Assembly (NCBI RefSeq): GCF_010894405.1
Contig: NZ_JAAIYA010000041.1
Coordinates: 1-64,000 of the forward strand
Reading direction: 5' to 3'
DNA length: 64,000 nucleotides
DNA from: Pyxidicoccus caerfyrddinensis
Lineage (GTDB): Bacteria > Myxococcota > Myxococcia > Myxococcales > Myxococcaceae
Shown in pieces: positions 26,720 to 34,670 of this stretch (the stretch's first letter is position 1; each line of letters starts with the position of its first letter). The notes under the pieces were generated by a model. That model ran no database searches and was not told the DNA's origin. It was given only the letters and a program-made list of their open reading frames with translations. The translations under genes and the position numbers were made by a program.

Positions 26720-27718
26720 CTACGGGCAGCCGACCAGGCCGGTGGCCGACTTGCGCGTCCCCGTGCCACCGCTGGCGGTGCTGCCGGAGTGGGCGCCGCA
26801 GGTGGCCCAGGCCCTCACGGCGGCGGGCGGGTTGAAGGGGTTGAAGGGGCCAATCCAGAACGAGCCGCGCTCCACCTTCTCCGTGTTGCTGGCGGTGGTG
26901 CTGCCACCGCTGAAGGCGGTGCCCAGCAGGTCCACGTACGTGACGACCACCCGCATCGAGTGCGGCTCGCCCACCTGCCGCGAGCACACCCACGGGATGA
27001 TGCCCTTCCAGCAGAAGTAGCGCTCCGTTCGCGTCCCGCCGCTGATGCGCTCGGTGGCGCTGCTGGTCCAGCTGAACACCGAGTGCAGGTTGATGGCGTA
27101 GCCCCGGATGCAGAAGCCGGAGGCGTTGCAGAAGGTGCCGGTGCCGTTGAACGCGTGACGCTCCCCCTGCGCAGTGGGGCCCGTGCCCGGAAGCGCCTGC
27201 GCTTCCTTCCCGTCCTTCGGCGGGAGCTGCAAGTCCCCGCAGACCTCCGGGCGGACGCAGATGCGCTCCTTGCCGACGTAGACGTATCCCTCGAGCCCGC
27301 CGAGGAAGGCGCCCACCGGGTTGACGACGTCCTGAACCGTCTTCGTCTCCGCGTCCGCAATCCCCGGCGCCCCGGCGATGTCGTAGTCGCCGCTGACGCC
27401 CTCGAATTCGCCAGTCTCGGGATGGGTGTGGACGCGGGCGTTGAGCGTCTTCTGCGCGAACTCCGCGAAGGCCTTCCAGTCCTGGAACTGCAACGGCTTG
27501 GTGCTGGCGGGCTGGAACACCACCTTGTCACCGGTGGCGTCGAAGCGGACGATGCCCGGCTTGTCGGCGTTGATGACGGTGGGCTGTCCCGGCTGCGGTT
27601 CGTCCGCGAGGGCGGTGACGGTGCCTTGATCTGCTTCGGGTGTTTCGCCCGCCGTGCCCCCGCACGCGGTGGTGAGCGCCATGAGCCATACGACGAGCTG
27701 CTTCCTGTTGCTGTACAC
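26720..27718 (-). CDS. lipoprotein, unknown function
   Basis: 332 residues. GTG start with GGGGGA upstream; lipobox MALTTAC. After a Pro/Glu-rich linker come DGKVVFQP-like beta strands, then a segment with paired Cys residues (RICVRPEVC, FCNASGFCIRG, FCWKGIIPWVC) and a Gly/Thr/Ser-rich end (GSTASGGTGTRK). The even Cys spacing suggests disulfides in an exported protein. I recognise no family. Confidence 0.8.
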   Translation of the reverse strand: MYSNRKQLVVWLMALTTACGGTAGETPEADQGTVTALADEPQPGQPTVINADKPGIVRFDATGDKVVFQPASTKPLQFQDWKAFAEFAQKTLNARVHTHPETGEFEGVSGDYDIAGAPGIADAETKTVQDVVNPVGAFLGGLEGYVYVGKERICVRPEVCGDLQLPPKDGKEAQALPGTGPTAQGERHAFNGTGTFCNASGFCIRGYAINLHSVFSWTSSATERISGGTRTERYFCWKGIIPWVCSRQVGEPHSMRVVVTYVDLLGTAFSGGSTTASNTEKVERGSFWIGPFNPFNPPAAVRAWATCGAHSGSTASGGTGTRKSATGLVGCP

Positions 27719-27818
27719 GATGATTCCCCCATTTCCCGCGCCGATGGATGAGAGGCTTTGGCGCGGGCGGGGACAGTATTCACGGGATTCCGTGTTACAG
27801 CCAGTTTGTCTTTGTTTT

Positions 27819-28586
27819 TTATCCGTCGAGGGCCGTGCGCTCGCCCGGGGTGAGCCACGTCACCCGGTCCGCGAGCCCCGCATGGGTGAGCTCCCGCCGG
27901 GCCTCGTCGGGGCCCTGCTTGAAGTGGGTCCACCCGTCGTAGTGCACCGGGACGATGCGCCGGGCCCCGAGCGCCTGGGCGGCGACCACGGCCTCCTTGG
28001 CGTTGAACGTGTACCGGAGCGGCCCGGTGATGGGGAACCCCACGCTGCCCAGGTGGAGGAAGGCGGTGTGGACACGGAAGCGCCGGGCCACCTCCGCGAC
28101 GCCGTCGAACCAGACGGTGTCACCGGAGATGTAGACGGGACCCGGGAGCGAGGGGGACTCCAGGAGGAAGCCCACCACGTGCCCGACGATGGGCAGCGAG
28201 CCCGGCGGGCCATGGCGCGCGGGCGTGGCGGTGATGCGCACGTCGCCCACCGTGGTCGACTCGAAGGGCTGCAGCCCCACCGCGCCCGCGTGGCCCAGGC
28301 GCCGCGCTGCCGCTTGCGTCGTCACCAGGTGGCGCGCGCGGGGCAGCAGGGTGCGCCCCGCGTCATCGAGGTTGTCGGCGTGCTGGTCATGGGTGAGCAG
28401 CACCGCGTCGAGGTGTCCGAGCTGCTCCACGGACAGGGCGGGGCCGGCGGTGCGCTTCGAGCTCGTCCCCCAGCCGAAGCCATATGTGCGCCCCGGTGGG
28501 TCGAACGCCGGGTCCGTGAGGATGCGGAGCGGACCGATTTCGAGCAGCAGGGTCGCGGTGCCGATGTGGGTCGCTGCGAAGGCCAT
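27819..28586 (-). CDS. UlaG-like metallo-beta-lactamase-fold hydrolase
   Basis: 255 residues; ATG with GGAGAG upstream. The MBL metal motif is LLTHDQHADNLDD, with THxxHADN in place of THxHxDH, the variant found in UlaG-like lactonases and NAPE-PLD-like enzymes. Further ligands: ATPARHGPP, YISGDTVWF and VPVHYDGW. No signal peptide, so it is cytosolic. Substrate unknown, possibly a lactone or phosphodiester. Divergent from the acyltransferase gene across 107 bases. Confidence 0.9.
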   Translation of the reverse strand: MAFAATHIGTATLLLEIGPLRILTDPAFDPPGRTYGFGWGTSSKRTAGPALSVEQLGHLDAVLLTHDQHADNLDDAGRTLLPRARHLVTTQAAARRLGHAGAVGLQPFESTTVGDVRITATPARHGPPGSLPIVGHVVGFLLESPSLPGPVYISGDTVWFDGVAEVARRFRVHTAFLHLGSVGFPITGPLRYTFNAKEAVVAAQALGARRIVPVHYDGWTHFKQGPDEARRELTHAGLADRVTWLTPGERTALDG

Positions 28587-28693
28587 GGCTCTCTCCGGGC
28601 GTGGAGGAGGGAGCGTCGACACATCCCCGACGCAAGTCAATGACAGGTGACTCCCGATATGCTGGAGGGCCGCTGGCGTATGGTGAGCAGTCC

Positions 28694-29464
28694 ATGTCCG
28701 AGTCCCTCCCATCCCGCACCGGTCAGCTCGTGAGGACGGCCCTGGCCGCGAGCTGGTCCATGCTGTCGCTGGGAGTCTTCATCCCCGTGGCCCTGCTCGC
28801 ACTGCCGTTGGATCGCCGGCAGCGGGTGCACGACGTGTGCTCCATCCTCTGGGCGCGCGGAATCCTCGCGCTGCTGGGCATGCGGCTGGTGGTGCGGGGC
28901 GCGGAGCACGTCTCGCGCGACGAGCCGTACATCATCGTCGCCAATCACCAGAGCCTGCTGGACGCGGCGGTGATGGTGGCGGCGCTCCAGCCGCTCACCT
29001 CGGTGCGCATGGTGGCCCGGCGCAATGCGTTCCGCATTCCGCTCATCGGCTGGGGCATGCGGCTGTTCGGCCATGTCTCCGTGGACCCGCGCAGCATCCG
29101 CGCGTCGCTGCCCGGGCTGCGGCAGGCGCAGCGCAAGGTGGCGCGACGGGTGTCCATCGTCTTCTTCCCCGAGGGCGGCTACAGCCCGGATGGGAGGATG
29201 CGGCCGTTCCACAACAGCGCCTTCCACATCGCCGCGCGCGGCGGTGTGCGGGTGGTGCCCGTCACGCTCACGGGCACGTTCGACATCCTGCCGCCGCACC
29301 TCACCGTCCCCGTGCGGGGAGGCGAGGTCCTCGTCACCCTGCACCCGCCCGTGGGGCCGCTGGAGGACACGCACGAGGCCGCCCTCAAAGCGTCGACGGC
29401 GTGCCACGGCCTCGTGGAGGCGGCCCTTCCGCCCTCACGCCAGCGTGCCGCTGAGCGCTCCTGA
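28694..29464 (+). CDS. 1-acylglycerol-3-phosphate acyltransferase family (PlsC-like)
   Basis: 256 residues with one N-terminal TM segment (LGVFIPVALLALPL). The acyltransferase signatures are the catalytic NHQSLLD (HX4D), FFPEGGYS (substrate-binding FPEG) and VPVTLTG. Expected reaction: acyl transfer from ACP or CoA to lysophosphatidate or a similar acceptor at the inner membrane. The ribosome site is weak. Its 3' end overlaps the convergent fatty acyl-AMP ligase gene by 30 bases. Confidence 0.9.
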   Translation: MSESLPSRTGQLVRTALAASWSMLSLGVFIPVALLALPLDRRQRVHDVCSILWARGILALLGMRLVVRGAEHVSRDEPYIIVANHQSLLDAAVMVAALQPLTSVRMVARRNAFRIPLIGWGMRLFGHVSVDPRSIRASLPGLRQAQRKVARRVSIVFFPEGGYSPDGRMRPFHNSAFHIAARGGVRVVPVTLTGTFDILPPHLTVPVRGGEVLVTLHPPVGPLEDTHEAALKASTACHGLVEAALPPSRQRAAERS

Positions 29465-31102
29465 AGCGATGGCCTCCGAGATGGCCCCGCGCTTCAGCTT
29501 CCCGCTGGTCGTCTTGGGCAGCGTGCCCGGTGGCACCAGCAGCACGTGGTCGATGGCGATGCCGTGTGCCCGCAGCCGCTCGCGGATGCGTTCACCCAGT
29601 GCCGCCCGTGCCTCCGGCTCCAGCTTCGTCTCCGCCAGCACGTAGGCCAGCTCGGTCTGCCGGTGCTCGGAGCGCACGCCGACCGCCGCCACGCACCCGG
29701 CCCGCACGCCGTCCACCTCCGCGGCCAGCTCTTCGAGGATGGACGGAATCAGGTTGTGCCCACCCTTGATGATGAGCTCCTTCTTGCGGCCGGTGATGAA
29801 GAGTGTCCCGTCCGCGCGGTAGCCCAGGTCTCCCGTGTGCAGCCATTGCTCGCGCACGGCGACCGCCGTCAGCTCGGGCTCGTCGTAGTAGCCCTCCATC
29901 AGCGTCGCCGAGCGCACCAGGATTTCTCCCTGGGTCCGCTCGGGCACGGATTCTCCCTGCGCATCCACCAGGCGGACCTCGGTGTGCGGAATGGGGCGGC
30001 CCACGCCGGTCAGCTCCAGCGTGCCCACCGTCTCGGTGGACGGCACCGCGCGGCCCTCGCGCTCCAGCGTGGCCCGGTCCACGCGGTCCACCACGGTGGG
30101 CGCGAGCTTCTCCGGGAAGGTCACCGCCACCGTGGCCTCGGCCAGGCCGTAGACGGGGAAGAAGGCCTCCGCCCGGAAGCCGCACGGAGCGAACCGGTCC
30201 GAGAAGCGCCGCAGGAGCTCCGGGGAGATGGGCTCCGCGCCAATCATCGCCACCTCCCACGTGCTCAGGTCCAGCCCCGCCTCCTTCGCGCGGTTCGCCA
30301 GTGCCAGGCAGATGGCGTACGCGGAGGGCGGCGCGGCGCAGATGGTGGCGCGGTGCTCGCTCATCGCCTCCAGCCAGCTGAAGGGCCGCTGCCGGAAGTC
30401 CAGCGGTGACAGCAGGTGCGCCGGGAAGTCGTTGAAGAAGGGGAACAGCAAGCCGCCCAGCAGTCCCATGTCGTGGTGCAGCGGCAGCCAGGACACCGCC
30501 ACCGCGTGGGCGGGGGAGGGGAGCGCCTGGCTCATCGCCGCCATGTGCCGCATCACCCGCTCATGTGACAGCACCACTCCGCGCGGGTGGCTGGTGCTGC
30601 CGCTGGTGAGCTGCACCAGGCAGGGGCCCGGCGCCGCGTCCGGCTCGGGCTGGAAGGGGAGGTTGCGTCCTTCCTCCACCAGCGCGTCGGCGACGATGAG
30701 GGGCGTGCCCTCGCGCTCGCCGGCCAGCCCCGCCAGCGCGCCCGACAGCACCAGCGCCTTCGCGTCCAGCTTGCGCGCCGTGCCCCGGAGCTGCTCCAGG
30801 TACGCGTCCAGGTCCGCCAGCCGGTACGGCACGCCGAGGATGCTCGGCACCGCGCCCAGTGCCCACACGCCGAAGAGGGTGCTGACGGCCGCGTGGACCT
30901 CGGGGACGAGCAGCAGCACGCCGTCACCCGGGCGCACGCCGCGGGCGTGGAGCGCCGCCGCCACCGCGCGGGCCTCCTCCCACGTCTCTGCCCAGGTCCG
31001 GGGAAGCCACCCCTCCGCCTCCTTGTAGCGGAGGGCCAGCCGCTCGCCGTGGGTCTCCGCGCGGGCCCGCAGCAGCCCGGCGAGAGTCCTCGGCCCACTC
31101 AT
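29435..31102 (-). CDS. fatty acyl-AMP ligase (FAAL)
   Basis: 555 residues of the ANL superfamily. The AMP-binding loop is LTSGSTSHPRG. The block SWLPLHHDMGLLGG is typical of FAALs, which load fatty acids onto an ACP rather than CoA. Later motifs: VYGLAEAT, LHTGDLGYR, KELIIKGGHNLIP and the C-terminal catalytic Lys in TTSGKLKR. The ATG overlaps the methyltransferase stop as ATGA. It is the last gene of a three-gene ACP-methyltransferase-FAAL operon and probably charges the ACP encoded at 32046. Confidence 0.94.
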   Translation of the reverse strand: MSGPRTLAGLLRARAETHGERLALRYKEAEGWLPRTWAETWEEARAVAAALHARGVRPGDGVLLLVPEVHAAVSTLFGVWALGAVPSILGVPYRLADLDAYLEQLRGTARKLDAKALVLSGALAGLAGEREGTPLIVADALVEEGRNLPFQPEPDAAPGPCLVQLTSGSTSHPRGVVLSHERVMRHMAAMSQALPSPAHAVAVSWLPLHHDMGLLGGLLFPFFNDFPAHLLSPLDFRQRPFSWLEAMSEHRATICAAPPSAYAICLALANRAKEAGLDLSTWEVAMIGAEPISPELLRRFSDRFAPCGFRAEAFFPVYGLAEATVAVTFPEKLAPTVVDRVDRATLEREGRAVPSTETVGTLELTGVGRPIPHTEVRLVDAQGESVPERTQGEILVRSATLMEGYYDEPELTAVAVREQWLHTGDLGYRADGTLFITGRKKELIIKGGHNLIPSILEELAAEVDGVRAGCVAAVGVRSEHRQTELAYVLAETKLEPEARAALGERIRERLRAHGIAIDHVLLVPPGTLPKTTSGKLKRGAISEAIASGALSGTLA

Positions 31103-32049
31103 CTCGCGTCCCCGGGAATGGGCCAGCCCGCGACGTGGACCTTCGGCGCGCCCTTGGTGGCGAGCAGCATGTACTCCAGCGCCGTGCGCCGGGCGAAGGA
31201 CAGCTTCGCCACCGTCATGTAGCCCTGGAGCACGCGCGCGAAGCCGGGCGCCAGCTCCTCGATGCGGTCGCGGTTCTTCCGCACGTTGTCAATCCAGTGA
31301 CCCAGCGTCTGCACGTACGAACTGCTCAGGTCCTCCACGTGCAGCACATCCAGCCCCGCGCGACCGATGAGGCCCAGCTCCTCGGACAGGCTGAGCAGCC
31401 GGCAGTAGCCCATGGCGGTGACGAAGATGTAGCGCGTGGCGCTGCTGTCCCGGTCGCCTCGCGGCACCTCCGGGAAGTAGCAGTCCGAGATGAACAGCCG
31501 TCCGCCGGGCTTCAACGTCCGCGCCACGAGCTGGTGGATGGCCTCGCGGTTGTGCATGTGGACGATGCTCCCGGAGAAGAGCACCACGTCGTAGCTCTCC
31601 GGCGCGGGCGCCAGCTCCTCCACGTGCGTGAGGTCCACCCGCACGCGGTCCGCCACTCCCCAGTCCTTCGCGCGCTGGAGCGCCACCTCGCGCTGCTTGC
31701 CGCTGAGGGTGATGCCGTGGAAGTACCCCTGCGTGTGCTGCGCAAGGTAGAGCAGCAGGCTTCCCCAGCCGCAGCCCACGTCCAGCACCTTCTCTCCGGG
31801 CTGGATGTTCAGCTTCGCCGCCACCCGGGCGAACTTCCGCGCCTGACCCGTCTCCAGGTCCTCGTCAGGCGAAGCGAAGACGCCGGTGGAGTACGCCAGC
31901 CGCGAGTCCAGCACGAGGCTGAAGATCTCCGGGTGGTGCTCGTAGTGCTGCGCCACCTCGCGGGCCTCGTGGGCGCGCTGCTCCTCCGGGGTGCGCTTTG
32001 CGGCGGTGCGCTCGTCCGGGTGCCTCAACTCCAGGGCGGGCGCGCTCAT
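31099..32049 (-). CDS. SAM methyltransferase, cyclopropane-fatty-acid-synthase-like
   Basis: 316 residues. Motif I is VLDVGCGWGSLLLYLAQ (near 88), preceded by the CFA-type LAYSTGVF. Motif II-like SYDVVLFSGSIVHM and LKPGGRLFISDCYF follow. The family methylates or cyclopropanates unsaturated acyl chains; because this gene lies between ACP and FAAL genes, an ACP-bound acyl chain is a plausible substrate. ATGA overlaps at both ends show tight coupling. Confidence 0.92.
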   Translation of the reverse strand: MSAPALELRHPDERTAAKRTPEEQRAHEAREVAQHYEHHPEIFSLVLDSRLAYSTGVFASPDEDLETGQARKFARVAAKLNIQPGEKVLDVGCGWGSLLLYLAQHTQGYFHGITLSGKQREVALQRAKDWGVADRVRVDLTHVEELAPAPESYDVVLFSGSIVHMHNREAIHQLVARTLKPGGRLFISDCYFPEVPRGDRDSSATRYIFVTAMGYCRLLSLSEELGLIGRAGLDVLHVEDLSSSYVQTLGHWIDNVRKNRDRIEELAPGFARVLQGYMTVAKLSFARRTALEYMLLATKGAPKVHVAGWPIPGDAR

Positions 32050-32330
32050 GCGGACCTCCCCGTCTGCCGGTCCAGCTGCGCGGCGACGAAGCGCGCCAGG
32101 TCCTCCACCGTCTTGAGGTTCGCCTCGGCTGGAGACGCCATCTCCGGCATCGCGAACCGGAAGCGCTCCTCCAGGCCGATGTTGATTTCAATCATCGCCA
32201 TGGAGTCGATGCCGAGCCCGCCCTCCAGCGACGCGGTGAGGGGGACCTGCTCCACGGGACGGCGAAGGGTGCCGGCGATGATGCCCCGGACCTCGCGGCC
32301 AATCTCATCAAGGGGGATGGTCCGTGACAC
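32046..32330 (-). CDS. acyl carrier protein
   Basis: 94 residues from a GTG preceded by GGGAG about 8 bases away; a longer ATG frame adds 43 atypical residues and was not used. The phosphopantetheine Ser lies in GGLGIDSMAMIEINIGLEE. The acidic helical pattern and length fit a free-standing ACP. It probably receives the acyl chain from the FAAL, with the methyltransferase acting on the bound chain. Confidence 0.9.
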   Translation of the reverse strand: MSRTIPLDEIGREVRGIIAGTLRRPVEQVPLTASLEGGLGIDSMAMIEINIGLEERFRFAMPEMASPAEANLKTVEDLARFVAAQLDRQTGRSA

Positions 32331-32618
32331 GGCGTGTACTCCCGATGTTGGGCTCGATGCGTCAGCGGCGAGGAGGCGGCCGGCCCACCGTCCCCGCACC
32401 GGAGTGCTCGCGCTGGGTGACAGCCGCGACGTTAGAAGCCGCCTGAGACATCCCTTCAATGCTTCATCACCCTGGGATGTCTCGCTTCACACATGGTGAA
32501 TATCGTACAGTTCAGGATTCGTGGAACTTTCTGCCGGTTCCGCGAGCCTGGACCACGACCGGCCGGGGTCCATCCATGGCAGGAGGGCGCGGCCGTCCGC
32601 GCGAGCATGAGGTCACAC

Positions 32619-34133
32619 ATGAAGTGGGTCAGTGATTGGAAGCAAATCCCCTGGCGTCTGGCGCTGGGAGGCGTCGCGCTGGCGTGGGCGGCAGGCTGTG
32701 GCGAGGCGCCTCCGGAGGCCTCGCCTCCCCTGGCGACCCCGGAAGTGACGCCAGAAGTCGTCGTCCCCGAGCAGTCGTCGCACCCGGAGCGCCGCGGCAT
32801 CGGCGCGGTGGCGCTGCCGCCTCAGGGCCCCTCGGCGCAGGCCATCACCGTGGACCCGCGCAGCTCGCTCATCGTCACCGATGACGCCATCTTGAAGAAC
32901 TTCCCGCTGCAGAAGGTGATGCAGCAGTTGGTGACCCAGTCCGCCGTCGCGGGCCTCACCCCGCTGGCGCTCTTCCAGGACTGGTGGAAGATGGAGACGC
33001 CGCCCTTCTGTGTGCCGGTCTTCAACAACTACCCCTTGACGTGTCCGCGCGTCGAGGGGAACACCCAGTCCACCGTCAATCCCTTCATCAATCCCGGGGT
33101 CAACCCGGACGAGTATGTGCCCACCGCGCTGGTCAACCGCTTTGACCTGGCGCCGCTGAGCGGGACGGACTGTGGCGAGTACCGCATCGTCTACGCGAAG
33201 CGCTCCGGCATCACCAACCCGGGCCAGCGCAACCTCCTCATCTTCGAGGCGGTGCTGCCCAACCCCACGCCGGCCCTCGGGCTCGCGGGCTGCATGCCGG
33301 TGGCGAACTTCTGGGCGTCGCTGACCACGGCCAGCCTCGCCACGCGCATCGCCACGCTGCAGAACTTCTACTTCACCGGCTTGGGCGGCGGCTTCATGCC
33401 GGTGGTCCACTACGACAACTACGGCAACCGCACGGGGATTCCGGCCACGGGCCAGGTGCGCACCAACCAGTTCATGCAGCCGCCCTGGACGCTGCGTGAG
33501 TTCAAGGTCCTGCGCACGATGTGCGGCTCGGTGCCCTGCGCGCTGAACTTCCGGCCGGTGGTGGACTCGACCAATCCGGCCGGGCTGCTCTTCGACCCGA
33601 CCTCCGGTCATCCGGAGGCGTTCAACTTCCAGAACGCGCAGTTCCCGTCGCAGGTGCCCAACCTGGCCATCAACGACATCAACCTGTTCAACTTCGCCTC
33701 CACGCAGCCGGAGAACAGCGGGCAGAGCAACGCGCAGGGACCGGAGAATGACTACCTCTTCCACTTCGGCCCGGGCCCCAGCGCCTTCCACACCAACGTC
33801 CAGAACGCGCTCATCGCCAGCGGCAGCGCGCTGACGCCACAGCAGGCCGTGGCGCGCTCGCTGGCCCTGTCGTGCGCGGGCTGCCACCAGTTCAGCAACG
33901 GTGCCAACCTGGGCGGCGGCATCATCTGGCCCCCGTCGCTGGGCTTCGTCCACGTGTCGGAGCAGACGTCCGCCGGCCCGTTCGGCCCGCGCTTCAACAT
34001 CTCCCCGGCGCTCAGCAGCGTCTTCCTGCCGCACCGCAAGGCCGTGCTGGAGACGTTCCTCAACTCCTCCTGCGGTGACGCCATCTGCCAGCCGTGGGAG
34101 ACGCACGCCGCCTGCTCGGCGGACTGCCCGTAG
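32619..34133 (+). CDS. lipoprotein with cytochrome-c-type haem motif
   Basis: 504 residues; ATG with GAGG 6 bases upstream. Lipobox WAAGCGEAP. A long globular region includes conserved-looking blocks VNRFDLAP, EYRIVYAKRSG and REFKV. A single CxxCH motif lies in LSCAGCHQFSNG (near residue 425), suggesting covalent haem c. The tail ends CGDAICQPWETHAACSADC, a cysteine-rich pattern common in myxobacterial exported proteins. Similar to uncharacterised myxobacterial surface proteins; function not known. It stands between the FAAL operon and the NRPS operon. Confidence 0.85.
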   Translation: MKWVSDWKQIPWRLALGGVALAWAAGCGEAPPEASPPLATPEVTPEVVVPEQSSHPERRGIGAVALPPQGPSAQAITVDPRSSLIVTDDAILKNFPLQKVMQQLVTQSAVAGLTPLALFQDWWKMETPPFCVPVFNNYPLTCPRVEGNTQSTVNPFINPGVNPDEYVPTALVNRFDLAPLSGTDCGEYRIVYAKRSGITNPGQRNLLIFEAVLPNPTPALGLAGCMPVANFWASLTTASLATRIATLQNFYFTGLGGGFMPVVHYDNYGNRTGIPATGQVRTNQFMQPPWTLREFKVLRTMCGSVPCALNFRPVVDSTNPAGLLFDPTSGHPEAFNFQNAQFPSQVPNLAINDINLFNFASTQPENSGQSNAQGPENDYLFHFGPGPSAFHTNVQNALIASGSALTPQQAVARSLALSCAGCHQFSNGANLGGGIIWPPSLGFVHVSEQTSAGPFGPRFNISPALSSVFLPHRKAVLETFLNSSCGDAICQPWETHAACSADCP

Positions 34134-34146
34134 TCGCTCCACCCAC

Positions 34147-34182
34147 TGTCTCGGGGCCCTGCGCACATCGGGCCCCGAGACA
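34147..34182. terminator. hairpin terminator after haem-motif lipoprotein
   Basis: A perfect 13-bp stem (TGTCTCGGGGCCC / GGGCCCCGAGACA) with a 10-base loop lies 14 bases after the stop codon, followed by TGTTTCA. Confidence 0.75.
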
Positions 34183-34670
34183 TGTTTCAAGTGATTGAAG
34201 TCACTCAGGCCCGGGGCGGGTCACTCCCGCCTCTGTAGTCAGACAGGAGCGTGCGGGTGTGTTTCGCATCCCGCTCCATGTTTATGCTCTGGGTGTCAAA
34301 GGCAGTCATAAACGAGGCATGGCGGCACACACGGGTTTTTATGTAAGACCCGACTAGTCAGAAGGCCCCCCTCGCCTTCGTGGCTCCCCATGCTCCCGCT
34401 TCGCCTCGTCATCGACATGTCAGCGTGGCCCTTTGTCTCGGAGGCTTGCCAGCCTTCCTGGCGGCCTTGCGGGGGCCTGGTTCTCACACGCCTGCTCTGC
34501 CGCACGGAGTGTGAGCAACTGCTGCCAGTGCCGCTCTCCTCCGTGCAGGTCAGCGCTGTCGCCGCGCGCTCGCACCGCGCGCGGAGTGGAGCCGTCACCG
34601 GGGGCACCGTCCGATTCCGCTTCATCCAACGCGGCCGCATTGGCCCCACCGAGTCGATGGGAATCCCGCC
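34183..34670 (+). promoter_or_regulatory. non-coding upstream region of the second NRPS operon
   Basis: About 490 bases without a credible gene. It includes a relatively AT-rich part (34255-34345) with TATGCT and CATAAA elements that may hold the NRPS promoter. No clear repeat or operator was seen. Small frames present have poor codon bias. Confidence 0.35.
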
